A DNA stretch of 64,000 nt, from the NCBI RefSeq assembly GCF_029051685.1, contig NZ_JAACFT010000013.1:62001-126000 (forward strand). Reading direction: 5' to 3'. The position numbers were made by a program, and so were the translations under genes. The notes under the pieces are model-generated. The model saw nothing but the letters and a program-made list of their open reading frames with translations, did no database searches and was not told the origin of the DNA. Positions 63,677 through 64,000 of this stretch are shown piece by piece (within the stretch, counting starts at the first letter, position 1; each line of letters starts with the position of its first letter). The stretch is from Bradyrhizobium sp. CSA207. Its GTDB lineage: Bacteria > Pseudomonadota > Alphaproteobacteria > Rhizobiales > Xanthobacteraceae.

Positions 63677-64000
63677 TCAGTAGGAAGAATTGGAACCGCC
63701 GCCCTGAAGCGCGAGGCGCGAATTGTAGGGCGAGTCGCCGTGCTTCGGCTCCAGCACCACGACGATGGTGCCGACCTTGACGCGGTTGTAGAGGTCGATT
63801 GCGTCTTCGTTGGTCAGGCGGATGCAGCCCGATGAGATCGAGGCGCCGATATATTCCGGCTGGTTGGTGCCGTGGATGCGGAACAGCGTGTCCTTGCCGC
63901 CCGAGTAGAGATACATCGCTCGCGAGCCCATCGGATTGTCCGGACCGGGCGCGACGAAGGTCGGCACACCCAGGCGTGAAATCTCGCCCGGCGTCGGGTG
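63677..64000 (-). CDS. L,D-transpeptidase (YkuD domain), 5' end cut by window edge
   Basis: The last 107 residues of an L,D-transpeptidase that cross-links peptidoglycan or anchors lipoproteins. The catalytic motif is S-S-G-C-I-R-L with upstream F-R-I-H-G-T-N-Q-P. The frame stays open to base 64000 with T-P-G-E-I-S-R before P-G-P-D-N-P-M-G, so the gene continues beyond the window. Confidence 0.92.
   Translation of the reverse strand, partial: HPTPGEISRLGVPTFVAPGPDNPMGSRAMYLYSGGKDTLFRIHGTNQPEYIGASISSGCIRLTNEDAIDLYNRVKVGTIVVVLEPKHGDSPYNSRLALQGGGSNSSY

Overview
The window is GC-rich chromosomal DNA from an alphaproteobacterium, most probably Bradyrhizobium or a close relative. The case rests on gene content: a red-type (form IC) RuBisCO operon with CbbX, a poly-HAMP hybrid kinase, an HWE kinase, DUF6496/DUF3147/PRC-barrel stress proteins, FixK-type boxes, and putative EcfG-type promoters. 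No plasmid or phage backbone, CRISPR array or rRNA operon is visible. There is one tRNA gene, tRNA-Pro(CGG).

Layout. 1-5.3 kb (minus strand): a cut CoA-transferase, a GrdB-like protein, a Nudix hydrolase, a GNAT acetyltransferase, a glycolate/D-lactate-type FAD dehydrogenase and the threonylcarbamoyl-AMP synthase gene. 5.4-6.6 kb: tRNA-Pro followed by lower-GC debris of what looks like an ABC-three-component defence locus. 6.6-11.7 kb: small hypothetical genes, plus a TetR/MFS pair whose two upstream regions share a palindrome. 11.7-21.5 kb: the Calvin-Benson-Bassham cluster, cbbR divergent from cbbF-P-T-A-L-S-X-E. It supplies RuBP regeneration, CO2 fixation, the RuBisCO activase and the epimerase.

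21.8-28.4 kb: a universal stress protein behind a FixK/FNR box, an N-terminally deleted FtsH, a DegP-type protease and several small stress-type proteins. 28.4-36.2 kb: a two-gene signalling unit, a 2096-residue cytosolic kinase with eleven 92-residue HAMP repeats and an HWE kinase with a receiver domain. 36.4-43.7 kb: small secreted or membrane proteins, a PAP2/DUF3147 operon, a frameshifted thiamine-diphosphate enzyme and a PRC-barrel protein. I read EcfG-like promoter motifs (GGAAC, 16-17 bases, then CGTT or a close variant) in front of seven genes between 26 and 43 kb, which suggests a general-stress-response neighbourhood.

43.7-64 kb is mostly housekeeping and catabolic: an EmrAB-type efflux pair, nitronate monooxygenase, a PhoD phosphatase, an aldo/keto reductase, a truncated BzdR-like regulator with an HpaD-like ring-cleavage dioxygenase behind a perfect FNR/FixK palindrome, a PLP aminotransferase, a KefB-type antiporter, RibBX, glutaryl-CoA dehydrogenase, an MBL hydrolase, an acyl-CoA ligase, an extensin-like protein and a cut L,D-transpeptidase. 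Dispersed intergenic inverted-repeat elements lie at about 1.6, 8.4, 49.9, 57.2, 58.6 and 59.7 kb.

Most notable: the chimeric ABC-3C remnant beside tRNA-Pro, the giant poly-HAMP kinase and its partner, the cluster of putative EcfG promoters, two FixK/FNR boxes on unexpected targets, and a 13-bp tandem duplication that doubles the length of a small stress-locus protein. All family assignments come from reading motifs; no database search was run.
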